The notes under the pieces are model-generated. The model was given only the letters and a program-made list of their open reading frames with translations. It was not told the origin of the DNA and made no database searches. A stretch of 64,000 nucleotides of DNA from Perkinsela sp. pyNocScin1. Its lineage: Eukaryota > Euglenozoa > Kinetoplastea > Prokinetoplastida > Perkinselidae. Position 1 is the stretch's first letter; every line of letters begins with the position of its first letter. The position numbers and the translations under genes are program-made. This document shows, one piece after another, positions 28,223-37,303 of the stretch. The stretch is taken from the NCBI GenBank assembly GCA_964019655.1, contig CAXHTR010000006.1, forward strand, positions 1,116,001 to 1,180,000. Reading direction: 5' to 3'.

Positions 28223-29950
28223 TTAGTGCACACAAAAGACGTCATCTGCGACATCCGACTGCGTGAAGACCCTCGCGCGCTCGTCCCCGACGATGCGCCG
28301 CAGCGCGTGGAGGTCATACGCTGAGAAGAGCGTGAGCACCGACGCCGCAGTGTCCTGCGTCTGCACGGCCTCGACGACTTCCACGTAGAACTGCGGGAAC
28401 GTCGGCGGCGCGTACCACACGAGGAGCACCGCGCCCTTGATAAAGCGCCGCTTGTAAAAATAGTAGCGCTCTGTCGTCAAAAGAACATGGACCTGTTTGC
28501 TATTAAAATTCTTGAGCGCACGCTTGCAGTCCGTGTCCGAGGTGTACTCGCAGAGGTCGCTGTAGCTCTCGCTCATCGTTTCTTCAAAGAAGGCGCGCAC
28601 GGCGACGTACTGGTAGTACGTCGGGACGATGATGAGCGTCGGCGCGCGCGACGCAAAGTAGTACGACAGCCGCGTGGGGTACAGCTTGTCTGTAAAGTAC
28701 CGCAGGCGCTCCGCGTGGGACGCCGCGAGACCGCGCTCGGCCGGCAATCGCAGAAAATACTGCCGCACGCGGCAGCGCAGCACCTCGAGGGCCGAGGGCA
28801 CCTGTGCGCTCTCGTCGACGACTTCATGGGAGATTTCAGAGTCAGTACAGACCTGCCGAAAGAGCGCTGTGAAGTACGGGTGCGGAAAGAGCGCAGTGAA
28901 AATGTTCTGCCGGTGCCGAGCGGCTGTGCCCTCAGCAAAGTGCGGCTTGAGCCGCGTGAAGTCGCCGAGCTCAGAGGTGTCGCGGAGCTCGACGGGCGCG
29001 TTCACGCGCGCGACGACTGCCTTGAGGCGGCCCCAGTTCTGCATGAGGAGGACCTCGAGCATTGGCACAAACAAGATTTCAACTGAGGCCAACAAATACG
29101 ACTTGTCGGGCTGCGTCGACGCAGCGTCAGTGCCGTCGGGCAGGCCGAGATAGTACGAGAGGCCGAGCGGGGACGCAATAAGGATGTCGGCGTGCTTGTA
29201 TTCGCTATAGAGCGCCGCCTTTTTCTCGGAGATCTGCAAACCAACGCAGAACTTGTCGTCGACGTTTCCCGTAAAAAGCGCTTGAAAATCCGCGGGCCTG
29301 CGGTGGATGCGCGGGTCCTCGGGCTCCTGGAGGCCAAAGTCTTTCTCGAACTGCTCGAGCTTGTCGATCTGGTCAAACTTTGGCACGAGCGAGCGCACAA
29401 ACTCGAGGGCGAGGTTGCGGCTCGGCAAAATGACCAATACAGATGTCCGCGTGTAGCCGGCGTCGAGGCTCACGACGTCTTCGCCGGCGGCGATCTGTGC
29501 GTCGGCGCGCCGCTGGATCGCGTGCGTTTCTGCAATATGCCTGAGAATACGCTCTGTCGCCATCTCGACCGACGGGTGGGCGATCCCAAAACTCGGCATG
29601 AGCAGCACATTTCGCGACGAAATTCCCTCATGGAACTGCTCGAGGGCCGTAGCCGGTGTTTCGACGAGCGCCAGATTGGGCGCCTTTTCTGTCTTCTCTT
29701 CTTCAATTTTCTCGGATTCTTCTTCGCGTTGACTCTCCCGCTGCGCGCGCGCCAGCGCCCGGAAGCGGTCGAGGGGCAGGTTGGACGTGGCAGCCGCCAC
29801 TGGCTCCTCGGCCGGCGCTGCCAGCGCGGCGAACGGCGACTGCGCACTGTCCTGGATGCGCTTCTCCATCCGGGCGATCTTGGCCGCGTTCTTCGCCTGG
29901 CGGCGGCGGCGACGGGCCATGTTCGCAGACGCTGACTTTTTGAATGGCAT
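28223..29950 (-). CDS. UTP25: UTP25 (digestive organ expansion factor) small-subunit processome protein
   Basis: A 575-residue nucleolar protein from ATG 29950. It opens with a basic nucleolar-type tail (MARRRRRQAKNAAKIARME). The diagnostic helicase-like core has TSVLVILPSRNLALEFV, then LFTGNVDDKFCVGLQISEKKAALYSEYKHADILIASPLGL, the UTP25 equivalent of GNxDDxFxxGI...DIIxASPLGL. Later come HAERLRYFT and PTLIIVPTYYQYVAVRAFF, then YTSDTDCKRALKNFNSKQVHVLLTTERYYFYKRRFIKG. UTP25 has a DEAD-like fold without ATPase motifs and acts in 18S rRNA processing. It works in the same pathway as BMS1 at 41545. Confidence 0.9.
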   Translation of the reverse strand: MPFKKSASANMARRRRRQAKNAAKIARMEKRIQDSAQSPFAALAAPAEEPVAAATSNLPLDRFRALARAQRESQREEESEKIEEEKTEKAPNLALVETPATALEQFHEGISSRNVLLMPSFGIAHPSVEMATERILRHIAETHAIQRRADAQIAAGEDVVSLDAGYTRTSVLVILPSRNLALEFVRSLVPKFDQIDKLEQFEKDFGLQEPEDPRIHRRPADFQALFTGNVDDKFCVGLQISEKKAALYSEYKHADILIASPLGLSYYLGLPDGTDAASTQPDKSYLLASVEILFVPMLEVLLMQNWGRLKAVVARVNAPVELRDTSELGDFTRLKPHFAEGTAARHRQNIFTALFPHPYFTALFRQVCTDSEISHEVVDESAQVPSALEVLRCRVRQYFLRLPAERGLAASHAERLRYFTDKLYPTRLSYYFASRAPTLIIVPTYYQYVAVRAFFEETMSESYSDLCEYTSDTDCKRALKNFNSKQVHVLLTTERYYFYKRRFIKGAVLLVWYAPPTFPQFYVEVVEAVQTQDTAASVLTLFSAYDLHALRRIVGDERARVFTQSDVADDVFCVH

Positions 29951-30037
29951 TTCTCAGTAGAGAAGAATTCTGAAGAAATTGAAAGTAGTGAAGAATTTTA
30001 CTGAGAAACACACATTGCGGCTTTACACGTGGCACTT

Positions 30038-33000
30038 TTACGAAGTTTCTGCGACGACGCGCTCAATTGGTCCACTCTCCGTATTTTCTTCTGCCTCAAT
30101 ACGCTTCTCGCTGGGCGTGAGCTGCAGGAGCAGCGCGGGGAGGAACACGAGACCGTGCAGCGCGCCGATGAGAATGATGGCCAGGTACATTTTGAAGTAA
30201 TAGATGCGGAACATCGCGCTCGGCGAGAAGTTGAGCACCGAGACGCCGAGGAGCTTTGTGACCGTAATGCCGCAGAGCACATTGGTGCCCATGTCGACCA
30301 TCGCGCTGCGCATGCGGAGCTTCGAGGACTGGCCCGACTTGACGGTGCGCTCGTACTCGAACGCGAGGTGCACGCAGAACTCAACGAAGATGCCGACGGA
30401 CATGACGAGGTTGACGACGCTGATCGCGTTCAGCCGGATGCCCCAGAGCGCCATCACCGCGAGGAGGTCGATCATCATCATCACAATCGTCTGCAGGATG
30501 CACAGCGTCGTGAGCACCGACGTCGCCGTCGCGAAGATGAACGCGATGACGACGAGCAGCGCCGTCCCGACGTGCCCGACGGCGGTGTTCGAGATCTCAG
30601 CGTACTGTGCGTAAAATATAAAATATATTGAGTACGGGTAGACATCAAACGCTGGCACAATCTTCTTCTTGCTTTTCGGCTGAACCCCGACTGCGGCGTC
30701 AGACGCATGCACAGCACTGAGATAACTCCCGATGTAGTCCTCGTTGGTGCGCAGGGCGACTGTCTGCGTGCGGATGCGCGACCCGCCGAGGCACTCGGCG
30801 AAGCGCTCGGGGTGGCGGTCGCTGCGGAACGTGCCGGCGTCGGTGTGGACGCGGAGGACCCCGAGGTCGTCGCGCTCCGAGCGGTACGGCCCGCCGAGCG
30901 TTTCCGGCAGTATATAGCGCTCGCCGTCGCGGCTATCTCTGAAACACGTCGCGAAGCGCACCTCGGGCGCGAACTGGAAGCCGCAGATGCCCGTGTGCGT
31001 CTCCTGGCCGCTCTCGGCGTCGAGCCCCATGCAGCACTCCTTGGTGGACACAAACTGCCGCAGCAGTGGAATGAAAAGTGAATCAGGAATGTGCCGCGCC
31101 ACGAGGTCCTCGCGTGTGCACTGGAAGAGGTCAAAGAGGTTGACTTTCGCAGCCTTCTCGAGCGAAATATTGAGCTTTTCGGCGAGGAGCGCCGGGGGCA
31201 CGCGCAGGCAGCCGCGGCCGGCCGCGTACTGCACGCCGTTGACGGCGGCGGTGTCCGCGTTGTGGCAGAGGTAGCGCCGGAAGTCGTTGAACCACGAGGC
31301 GACGGACTGCGGCTGGATGTACGGCGTGTCGGCCTGCAGGCGCAGCGAGAGGTCTGAGATGGCCGCGGACACCGCGGGGTCCGTGTAGTTGAGGGCGCGG
31401 CGCAGCGTGCGCGTCTCGCCGTTCATCTGCACCTGCGTGCCCTGCGGCGAGTGCGTCACGAAGTAGACGGGCGGGCCGGTCTGCACGAAGCGCTCGTACG
31501 TGTCGAAGTAGCGCCGGAGGTAGTGTTTGACGGGCACGGGGTCCTTGAGGTCGAGCCCAATTTTCAGGTCCGGTACGGCAGTGAGGAGCAGCACGAGCGT
31601 CACCACGGGGAACGCGGCGATCGCGATGAGCCGGTTGCGTGTGTTTTCGAGGAGGACCGGCGAGTACTTTTGCGCCATGACGCGTCGGAGGAAGCCGCCG
31701 AGCCCGATGAAGTCGCGGTCGCGGACATAGAGCAGAAAGCTGTGGAGGTCGAGGCTTTCGGGGGAAGGGTCGATGCGGAGTTTCTCCATCTTGGACTCGT
31801 CGGCTTTCTTCTGGAACGGCAGGCAGCGCTTCGCGGCGTCGAGGAGCGTGATGGGAATGTAGAGGAGGTAGTCCGGCGCGTTGCGCTCGACACGGAGCGC
31901 GTCGATGGCGAGCACCGAGATAAAAGCCGTCATCTGGAGGACGAGGTTGCTCGCGATGGCGATAGCTGTGAAAAAGGAGAACGCGCGGACCGCTGGCATG
32001 GACGTGAGCGCGCCGAGGGCGAAGGCCGAGACCTCGCAGAGCCCTGTGATGATGAGCGAGCCGCCGATGTCGCTGACGCAGCCCGCGAGGACGTCGATGG
32101 CCTCTTCGGGCGTCAACGTGTCCTTCTTGAGCGCGAACTTGCGCTCCTGCGAGGCGTTCCAGTACGCTGTATTCAGGATGAACATGTTGTCAACGCCGAT
32201 AGCGAGGAGGAGGAAGGGCACGACGTCAGTGATGATGAGCGTGAGGGAGACGCGGAAGTAGCTGCAGATGCCGACGGAGATCAGCAGCGAGAGACACACA
32301 AAAACGACGCCACTGAGGGCCACGAAGGGCTTGGAGTGCACGCGATGGAAGAAGCCGAGCGCGACGGTGATGTAGACGAACATGACGGCGTACGAAATCG
32401 CTGCGTTCGGGATGCTCGCGCTTGTCTGCTCGTGCAGGGCGTCGACGACAGACCGCTCGGACATGAATGCGATCTCGAGCTTTTTACTCGTTTTGTCTTC
32501 TTTAGTTCGGTCGTGCTTCTTCATGGTCGCTATAAAAACTTCTTGTTCCCACTGCTGGAGCTGCGCGATGCGTGTGGGGTCCTGCGAGTTGTGGAGCAGA
32601 AGGGTGAGCACCAGCGCGTTGGCCTGGACGACCGGGCGGTTCTGCTTTGTGGCTGTGCTCTCGCCGCCGAGCACCATGAAGTGCTGAACGGGCACGCCAA
32701 ACTCGGTGAAGCACTCCGTGAAGATGCCAGTTGTGCAATGGTGGACCCAGCCGGCGGCGCCACCGGGGTACGTCTTGTTGATGTGATCGAGGCGCGTACG
32801 GTTGTTCTGGAAGTAGCTCATGGGACTGATGACGAAGCACGGCTTGCCAGGGACGAGCTTCCAGCAGAAGTCGGAGAGCTTCTGGCCGACAGTCTGCCCG
32901 TCGGTGGACTTGGTGAAGATGAGGTTGTTCTGGAGCTCCTCGATCCAGTAGGAGAGCTGGCGGAGATTTTTATACGTCAGAACGTTGTGATCGTTGAAGT

Positions 33001-33259
33001 CGTCTCCCGGCGCCGTGATGATGGCCTGCTGCGTGCGGTAAAACGGTGTGAAGGTCGCGTCGTAGTGGTCCTTCTCAAGGGCGACCTTTGAGCCGGGCTC
33101 GACCCAGAGTTTGGCTGGCTCTTCTTCGAGCATGACGTGGGACAGGCCGAGACCAGAGAAGGCTCCGATGCACAGCGTGAGGAAGAGAATCGAAAATCGG
33201 TGGTTTGCACAGAATTTTGCTTGATGGTGCAGAAAATTACGGACACGTTCTTCGATCAT
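30038..33259 (-). CDS. NPC1/Patched-like sterol-sensing-domain transporter
   Basis: A 1073-residue RND-superfamily membrane protein from ATG 33259. The first span is at about residues 22-42 (FSILFLTLCIGAFSGLGLSHV), then a large luminal loop. The sterol-sensing domain lies at about 290-460 and holds LLLAIGVDNMFIL, the NPC1 signature. A second luminal loop and a second five-span block follow. The end, FRIYYFKMYLAIILIGALHGLVFLPALLL, is characteristic of NPC1. It lacks the roughly 250-residue cysteine-rich N-terminal cholesterol-binding domain of animal NPC1 (1278 aa). It probably moves sterols or lipids at endolysosomal or plasma membranes. A 2-codon upstream ORF (ATG CCA TGA) overlaps its start codon. 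Confidence 0.9.
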   Translation of the reverse strand: MIEERVRNFLHHQAKFCANHRFSILFLTLCIGAFSGLGLSHVMLEEEPAKLWVEPGSKVALEKDHYDATFTPFYRTQQAIITAPGDDFNDHNVLTYKNLRQLSYWIEELQNNLIFTKSTDGQTVGQKLSDFCWKLVPGKPCFVISPMSYFQNNRTRLDHINKTYPGGAAGWVHHCTTGIFTECFTEFGVPVQHFMVLGGESTATKQNRPVVQANALVLTLLLHNSQDPTRIAQLQQWEQEVFIATMKKHDRTKEDKTSKKLEIAFMSERSVVDALHEQTSASIPNAAISYAVMFVYITVALGFFHRVHSKPFVALSGVVFVCLSLLISVGICSYFRVSLTLIITDVVPFLLLAIGVDNMFILNTAYWNASQERKFALKKDTLTPEEAIDVLAGCVSDIGGSLIITGLCEVSAFALGALTSMPAVRAFSFFTAIAIASNLVLQMTAFISVLAIDALRVERNAPDYLLYIPITLLDAAKRCLPFQKKADESKMEKLRIDPSPESLDLHSFLLYVRDRDFIGLGGFLRRVMAQKYSPVLLENTRNRLIAIAAFPVVTLVLLLTAVPDLKIGLDLKDPVPVKHYLRRYFDTYERFVQTGPPVYFVTHSPQGTQVQMNGETRTLRRALNYTDPAVSAAISDLSLRLQADTPYIQPQSVASWFNDFRRYLCHNADTAAVNGVQYAAGRGCLRVPPALLAEKLNISLEKAAKVNLFDLFQCTREDLVARHIPDSLFIPLLRQFVSTKECCMGLDAESGQETHTGICGFQFAPEVRFATCFRDSRDGERYILPETLGGPYRSERDDLGVLRVHTDAGTFRSDRHPERFAECLGGSRIRTQTVALRTNEDYIGSYLSAVHASDAAVGVQPKSKKKIVPAFDVYPYSIYFIFYAQYAEISNTAVGHVGTALLVVIAFIFATATSVLTTLCILQTIVMMMIDLLAVMALWGIRLNAISVVNLVMSVGIFVEFCVHLAFEYERTVKSGQSSKLRMRSAMVDMGTNVLCGITVTKLLGVSVLNFSPSAMFRIYYFKMYLAIILIGALHGLVFLPALLLQLTPSEKRIEAEENTESGPIERVVAETS

Positions 33260-33531
33260 GGCATGGGTTGTATCGGATGAAAATGATCAAATAAGGAAAC
33301 TACTAGCATTGTATTTAGCATGTTTCTAACGCTTATTCTACGAATAAATTGCTTACTATTGTACTACCTATTGTACTACCTTGTGTATATGGAATCGTCG
33401 AGTTCCTGATGCAGAATTCAAGATCTTAATGAAGTCTCTAACATTCACGAATAATACAAGAAAGAGAATTTGTATTTTTAGCGTACATACGGTAAACACT
33501 CAGCACGGGCTTAACACACTAAAGATCTAGC

Positions 33532-34005
33532 TTACTCCATCCATGCTTCTGACCCTGGAATGCTCACTTGTCCTCCATAGCGATGCTTCAGGTAGGCGCC
33601 TGGCTTATTTCTCGCCATCTCGTAGTTATCTTTGCGACGCTGCTCGAGTATAGGCTCTGGAATTTCATATGGAATCATGAGCTCGTCTGCAGCGATCTTT
33701 GTTGCACTGTAGCACGTCCAAACATCTGGCATAAAGACACACCAAGCAGCAAGACCTAAGCTCGGCAGCATCAGAAGGTTCATGCGCTTGCCTGCTCTTG
33801 ATGTTCTGTTCGGAAAAAATCCCCAAGAAATAGGGTTAGAGTACAGTCTGTTCAAATTACCGCTCGAGAGTTGGTGCGGATATGAGCTGTTGAATGGTGT
33901 GCGCATAGTTATCTTCGTCCAGTTGATCCCGAGGAAGTCTGGGTGTAATACTCGCCGCATCCAAGGGCCCTTTACAGGAGCGAGAGAGGCTGAAGTACGC
34001 TTCAT
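33532..34005 (-). CDS. Small single-span membrane protein, 157 aa, unknown
   Basis: Starts at ATG 34005 (MKRTSASLAPVKGPW). The first 75 residues are basic and poor in acids (KGPWMRRVLHP, FFPNRTSRAGKR), consistent with matrix-targeting or a matrix domain. One membrane span follows at about 76-100 (NLLMLPSLGLAAWCVFMPDVW). The C-terminal 55 residues are charged (EIPEPILEQRRKDNYEMARNKPG). The layout fits an accessory subunit of a mitochondrial respiratory complex, but I cannot name a family. GC is lower than in flanking housekeeping genes. Confidence 0.65.
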   Translation of the reverse strand: MKRTSASLAPVKGPWMRRVLHPDFLGINWTKITMRTPFNSSYPHQLSSGNLNRLYSNPISWGFFPNRTSRAGKRMNLLMLPSLGLAAWCVFMPDVWTCYSATKIAADELMIPYEIPEPILEQRRKDNYEMARNKPGAYLKHRYGGQVSIPGSEAWME

Positions 34006-34862
34006 TGAAAACGTTGAAAGCTTGAAAAAAGTCGACTATATCTGCTAAAGATGGCAGATATAAAACCTTAATGATATTTCCTGCCGAAAATTGTAGCATG
34101 TCATTTTAGACTAAATTTTAGTACTAACGAGTGAAAAGACTAGGTTAATCACGGTGGTACGTATGAAAGACCGTCAGTCGAACTCTAATATGAAATTTTC
34201 GACGCGTAAGATTCTTTTCATCAAATACTCGTGACCATTAGCACGAAATGTACAGCAGCGGCTCAACAAATTTATCTTCTGCGCTCTTCTAAGCACTTGA
34301 TTTTCATGGAAGAGAGGGAAGACTAGAGCAGCGGTTCTGGAAGCGGCTAAAGCAGCTTGACATGTGGTCCTGATATTGTCACCTTTTTTACCTCAACACG
34401 TCCTTTTCAGAAATTATGAGGATACATGGGTACTTCAGTCTAGATAGGAAATGCCCAGGTGTCCATGGAGCCATTTTTAGTGCAAAAGGTGGCCCTGGGC
34501 CCCAGGCCGTGAGAACCCCTGGACTGGAATTTTACCTCTTTAATCAGCAGACCTTACTTTCCTACGATCTAGTATACTTTGTCAAGGTTTATTGTTGCTT
34601 TCTTGAACGTTGGAAAATTTTCCCCGCCCGTTTATTAAGAGAAAGAATCTTCGCGGACATTAATTCATATGTACCTCTGCAATGCTCATGCCATTTTTTT
34701 TTAAGCCGGGATTTTCATAAGCTCCCAAGCTTTCCTGCATTGCACATTCACTTCGCATCGTAAATTTCTAGCATCGTAGAAGAAACGAGGGCTAGTTTTC
34801 TGTCTGCATCGGCCCTGCTATTCATTAATTTGGAATTTGTCGTAGAAATTTTAAAATTGATC
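34006..34862. other. Intergenic region with a short hAT-like element
   Basis: About 860 bp between divergent starts. Most is AT-rich non-coding DNA that must hold both promoters. The stretch 34329-34521 looks like a small non-autonomous hAT element, listed separately. No RNA gene seen. Confidence 0.5.
34329..34521. mobile_element. Candidate hAT-type MITE, 193 bp
   Basis: The left end reads CAGCGGTTCT (from 34329) and the right end AGAACCCCTG (to 34521), inverted at 9 of 10 positions and of the CAGxGGTTCT type usual for hAT elements. The 8-bp flanks are gactagag (34321-34328) and gactggaa (34522-34529), matching at 6 of 8 as a decayed target-site duplication with the hAT-like CTAGA core. The interior has no reading frame. 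hAT transposase fragments occur at 22.3-23.1 kb. Confidence 0.5.
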
Positions 34863-36731
34863 ATGGACGTCCGGAAATTTCGTACGAGCTTTGGAAGATC
34901 TGAAAATGTGCAGATGCTCATTGTCCCGGTATTTGCTGTGCATACGCTCACTGCACAAGTAATATCCGATCTCTTGTACAACCGCCCAGGAATTCGGCCG
35001 ATTCAAAAGATAAAGCTGAAATTTTGTACGACGAGAGATGAGCCGGAAATTGATTCGATGCGATCTCTTCGTGAGCTCCAAGAACCGTACTTGAATATGC
35101 TCGAATCTCGTAAGGAAGTTTCTGGAAATAACTTTCGCGAGAAACTGCTAATGGCCTCTGATTTTCGAGTTATTCTTCTTAGATCGGAAACCGAAGAAAA
35201 AGATGTTCGAGCTGCGCTCGAGGCCTATTACGGTGACTCTGCAGACTTAAATGGAATAAGGCTTTACAAAACAGTAGTTTTCTATTCCTACTGGAACCAA
35301 TCACTAAGCTCATCTTTAAAAAAGCTATTTCAATCGATTGAACCTGCATTAAAGCAGTCGAAGAATTCCACGAGTAATTTACAGGCAGAAGGTACTTGGG
35401 ATGACTTTTTCGTCCACTCATTCGAGCAAGTCGGGCACATCGCACACTTAAACTTGCCTTCAGCTTTTCATGATGAGGACTCACAGGTGCTCAAAGACGC
35501 AAAATTTATCATCGGTTGTATGATATTAGATCACCACCCGCACCTATCCATTGTTATCAACAAAACAAAAAATATCGAGAGTGAGTTTCGGGAAATGGCT
35601 ATCGAGATACTTGCGGTGCGTCCTCCTATGGCTTCCAGCAGTGAAAGGCCAGCTGACACATTCTACTTCATTGCAGAGCAAGATAAAAATTCAACTATCA
35701 GTCCGATTCTGTATAAATCACTCGCGTATGATGCTACAAACAAATTTGATGATGAAAGCCTGGAAAGATCTTACTACACACAGGTACTGCCAGAGAATTC
35801 TCCAATTTTTACAGTGAGGGATATTAAGCACAACGATTGCATCTTTTCGTTTTCAATTTTCCACTGCTTTTTTAATAAGCGTTTGGAAGAAGAACACCGG
35901 AAACTCAAGACTCTCGTGTTAGACAAAAATTGCCTAGAAGATGTGGTATTTGATGTCTTTGCAGGGGTCGGACCAATATCTGTCCCGCTGGCGAAAAAGA
36001 GAGTGGCACGATGCACTGATCTCGTCAAAAAGCGGTGCAAAGAAGGCAAGGTCGCACTCGTGCATGCGAATGACCTTAACCCCATGTGCCATAGGTACTT
36101 GGCCGAGAATGGCGTGCGAAATAAGCTTGCAGTCCTTGAGAGCTCAAAAACTAGCCGATCCGTGAAAATGCCACGCATATCTCCTTCTGAAGCTACCGCG
36201 GAGCTCTCCAAGGGCAGCCTCTACATAGACATTGAAAATTGTCACGGAAAGCCCCTGATGCACGCCTGGAATATGGACGGTCTAGAATTCATAGAGCAAA
36301 GTCTCGAGCTCTGGAAGGCGCAGCCAGAGTCGAGTCTCGAGTCACCAAGATTTTGTCATTTCTTTATGAATTTACCAGGTAGTGCAGCAGAGAGTTTTCT
36401 CACGCCTTTTGGAACTGCGATGGAGAGTGTGCAATTTTATAAAGAAGCAGAGTGCTGGTCCCCTGAGGCCAATGACGGAATTATTGTTCATTGTCACACT
36501 TTCGCGACAAATGCAAAGGCAAATTCTGGAACGGTAGCACTCGAAAAAGTTTATGCGGGTCTTGTGAAACTTCCCATAGAGCGCAATGTGTCCTATGATG
36601 AGTTTATCGCCGACTATTTGATTCAGCCACCACACTCCATTCGAAACGTTGCCCCGCGCAAAGAAATGGTTCGTGTAAGCTTTGCGCTCAATAGAGAAAC
36701 TGTTAAAGCCTTCCGAAAATTTCGAATGTAG
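34863..36731 (+). CDS. TRM5: TRM5 tRNA (guanine-37 N1)-methyltransferase
   Basis: A 622-residue SAM-dependent enzyme that makes m1G37 next to the anticodon. I start at the first in-frame ATG, 34863 (MDVRKFRTSF); the codons before it lack ATG. Family marks: IVINKTKNIESEFREMAIEILA (TRM5 VVNKxxxIxxxFR...E), then the SAM motif DVFAGVGPISVPLA, then HANDLNPMCHRYLAENGVRN, and the catalytic-site HFFMNLPGSA. It is longer than the usual 450-510 residues, with inserts around residues 330-350 and 430-460. No obvious presequence. GC is low compared with the neighbours downstream. Confidence 0.93.
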   Translation: MDVRKFRTSFGRSENVQMLIVPVFAVHTLTAQVISDLLYNRPGIRPIQKIKLKFCTTRDEPEIDSMRSLRELQEPYLNMLESRKEVSGNNFREKLLMASDFRVILLRSETEEKDVRAALEAYYGDSADLNGIRLYKTVVFYSYWNQSLSSSLKKLFQSIEPALKQSKNSTSNLQAEGTWDDFFVHSFEQVGHIAHLNLPSAFHDEDSQVLKDAKFIIGCMILDHHPHLSIVINKTKNIESEFREMAIEILAVRPPMASSSERPADTFYFIAEQDKNSTISPILYKSLAYDATNKFDDESLERSYYTQVLPENSPIFTVRDIKHNDCIFSFSIFHCFFNKRLEEEHRKLKTLVLDKNCLEDVVFDVFAGVGPISVPLAKKRVARCTDLVKKRCKEGKVALVHANDLNPMCHRYLAENGVRNKLAVLESSKTSRSVKMPRISPSEATAELSKGSLYIDIENCHGKPLMHAWNMDGLEFIEQSLELWKAQPESSLESPRFCHFFMNLPGSAAESFLTPFGTAMESVQFYKEAECWSPEANDGIIVHCHTFATNAKANSGTVALEKVYAGLVKLPIERNVSYDEFIADYLIQPPHSIRNVAPRKEMVRVSFALNRETVKAFRKFRM

Positions 36732-37303
36732 CTGAGATAGCAAGAATTTCTGTTCAACTCTTGCCAATGCGTATCAGAATACTTTTGAAATCGGAATTTC
36801 ATTACTAAATATCACATGAAAGTGAGAGCGAATCAGCTCATTCGGTTTCGCTTTGGGCTTTGCAACGCCAAGCCAGCGAACCCTACCAGCACCCCTGTAT
36901 CCGCTGCTGTCACCCCATCCAGCACAAAAAGCTCCGAATCCAGTACTGGACCACGCTTATTTAAGCGAGTAACGACTATTTCCGAGAAGGAAATGAACTT
37001 CATCAATAGCGGTGGTTCATTCATGTAGGCATGCTCGCTTGTGTTCAGTTTTCGACTTTTCAGCATGCCCACTCCCTTTCTATTGCCTTTGAATACTTAT
37101 TAAAATTTACAAATGGCAGTCTCTTTTCTTTTCGACCAAGCTGTAAGCAGTGCCTAGCAGAATCAAATGATCCCTCTGTACATTTGCTTCTATGCGACAC
37201 TGCGAGATGATCTTCACATACGCTTACTATCTACCTGTATCGAAATTGTCCTACTTACTCAAGCGAACGTTGCATTCACCTCGAGTCTTCTTTTCTATTT
37301 TCA
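36732..37303. other. Intergenic region with one possible small gene
   Basis: About 570 bp between TRM5 and the UBX-protein gene. It contains a 70-codon frame (36816-37028) listed separately. An antisense frame covers the same stretch but begins with an unremarkable context. The remainder is AT-rich leader DNA. Confidence 0.5.
36816..37028 (+). CDS. Possible small protein, 70 aa
   Basis: A complete frame from ATG 36816. The N-terminus is basic and amphipathic (MKVRANQLIRFRFGLCNAK), like a short mitochondrial presequence. A Ser/Thr/Pro-rich linker follows, and the tail is KEMNFINSGGSFM. Small mitochondrial proteins often end in such a charged helix plus Ser-Gly-Gly block, which is why I list it. 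The antisense frame at 36833-37072 is the competing reading. No homologue recognised. Confidence 0.4.
   Translation: MKVRANQLIRFRFGLCNAKPANPTSTPVSAAVTPSSTKSSESSTGPRLFKRVTTISEKEMNFINSGGSFM

Noticed and set aside
30029-33091. Long open frames antisense to the NPC1-like gene (up to 546 codons)
   Set aside because: They mirror the GC-rich codons of the sense gene, have a composition full of Arg/Val/Asp/Glu and match no family, while the sense frame has clear RND motifs.
36833-37072. 79-codon minus-strand frame opposite the 36816 small gene
   Set aside because: Its sequence shows no targeting or domain feature; the plus-strand frame has a basic presequence-like start. Either could still be chance.
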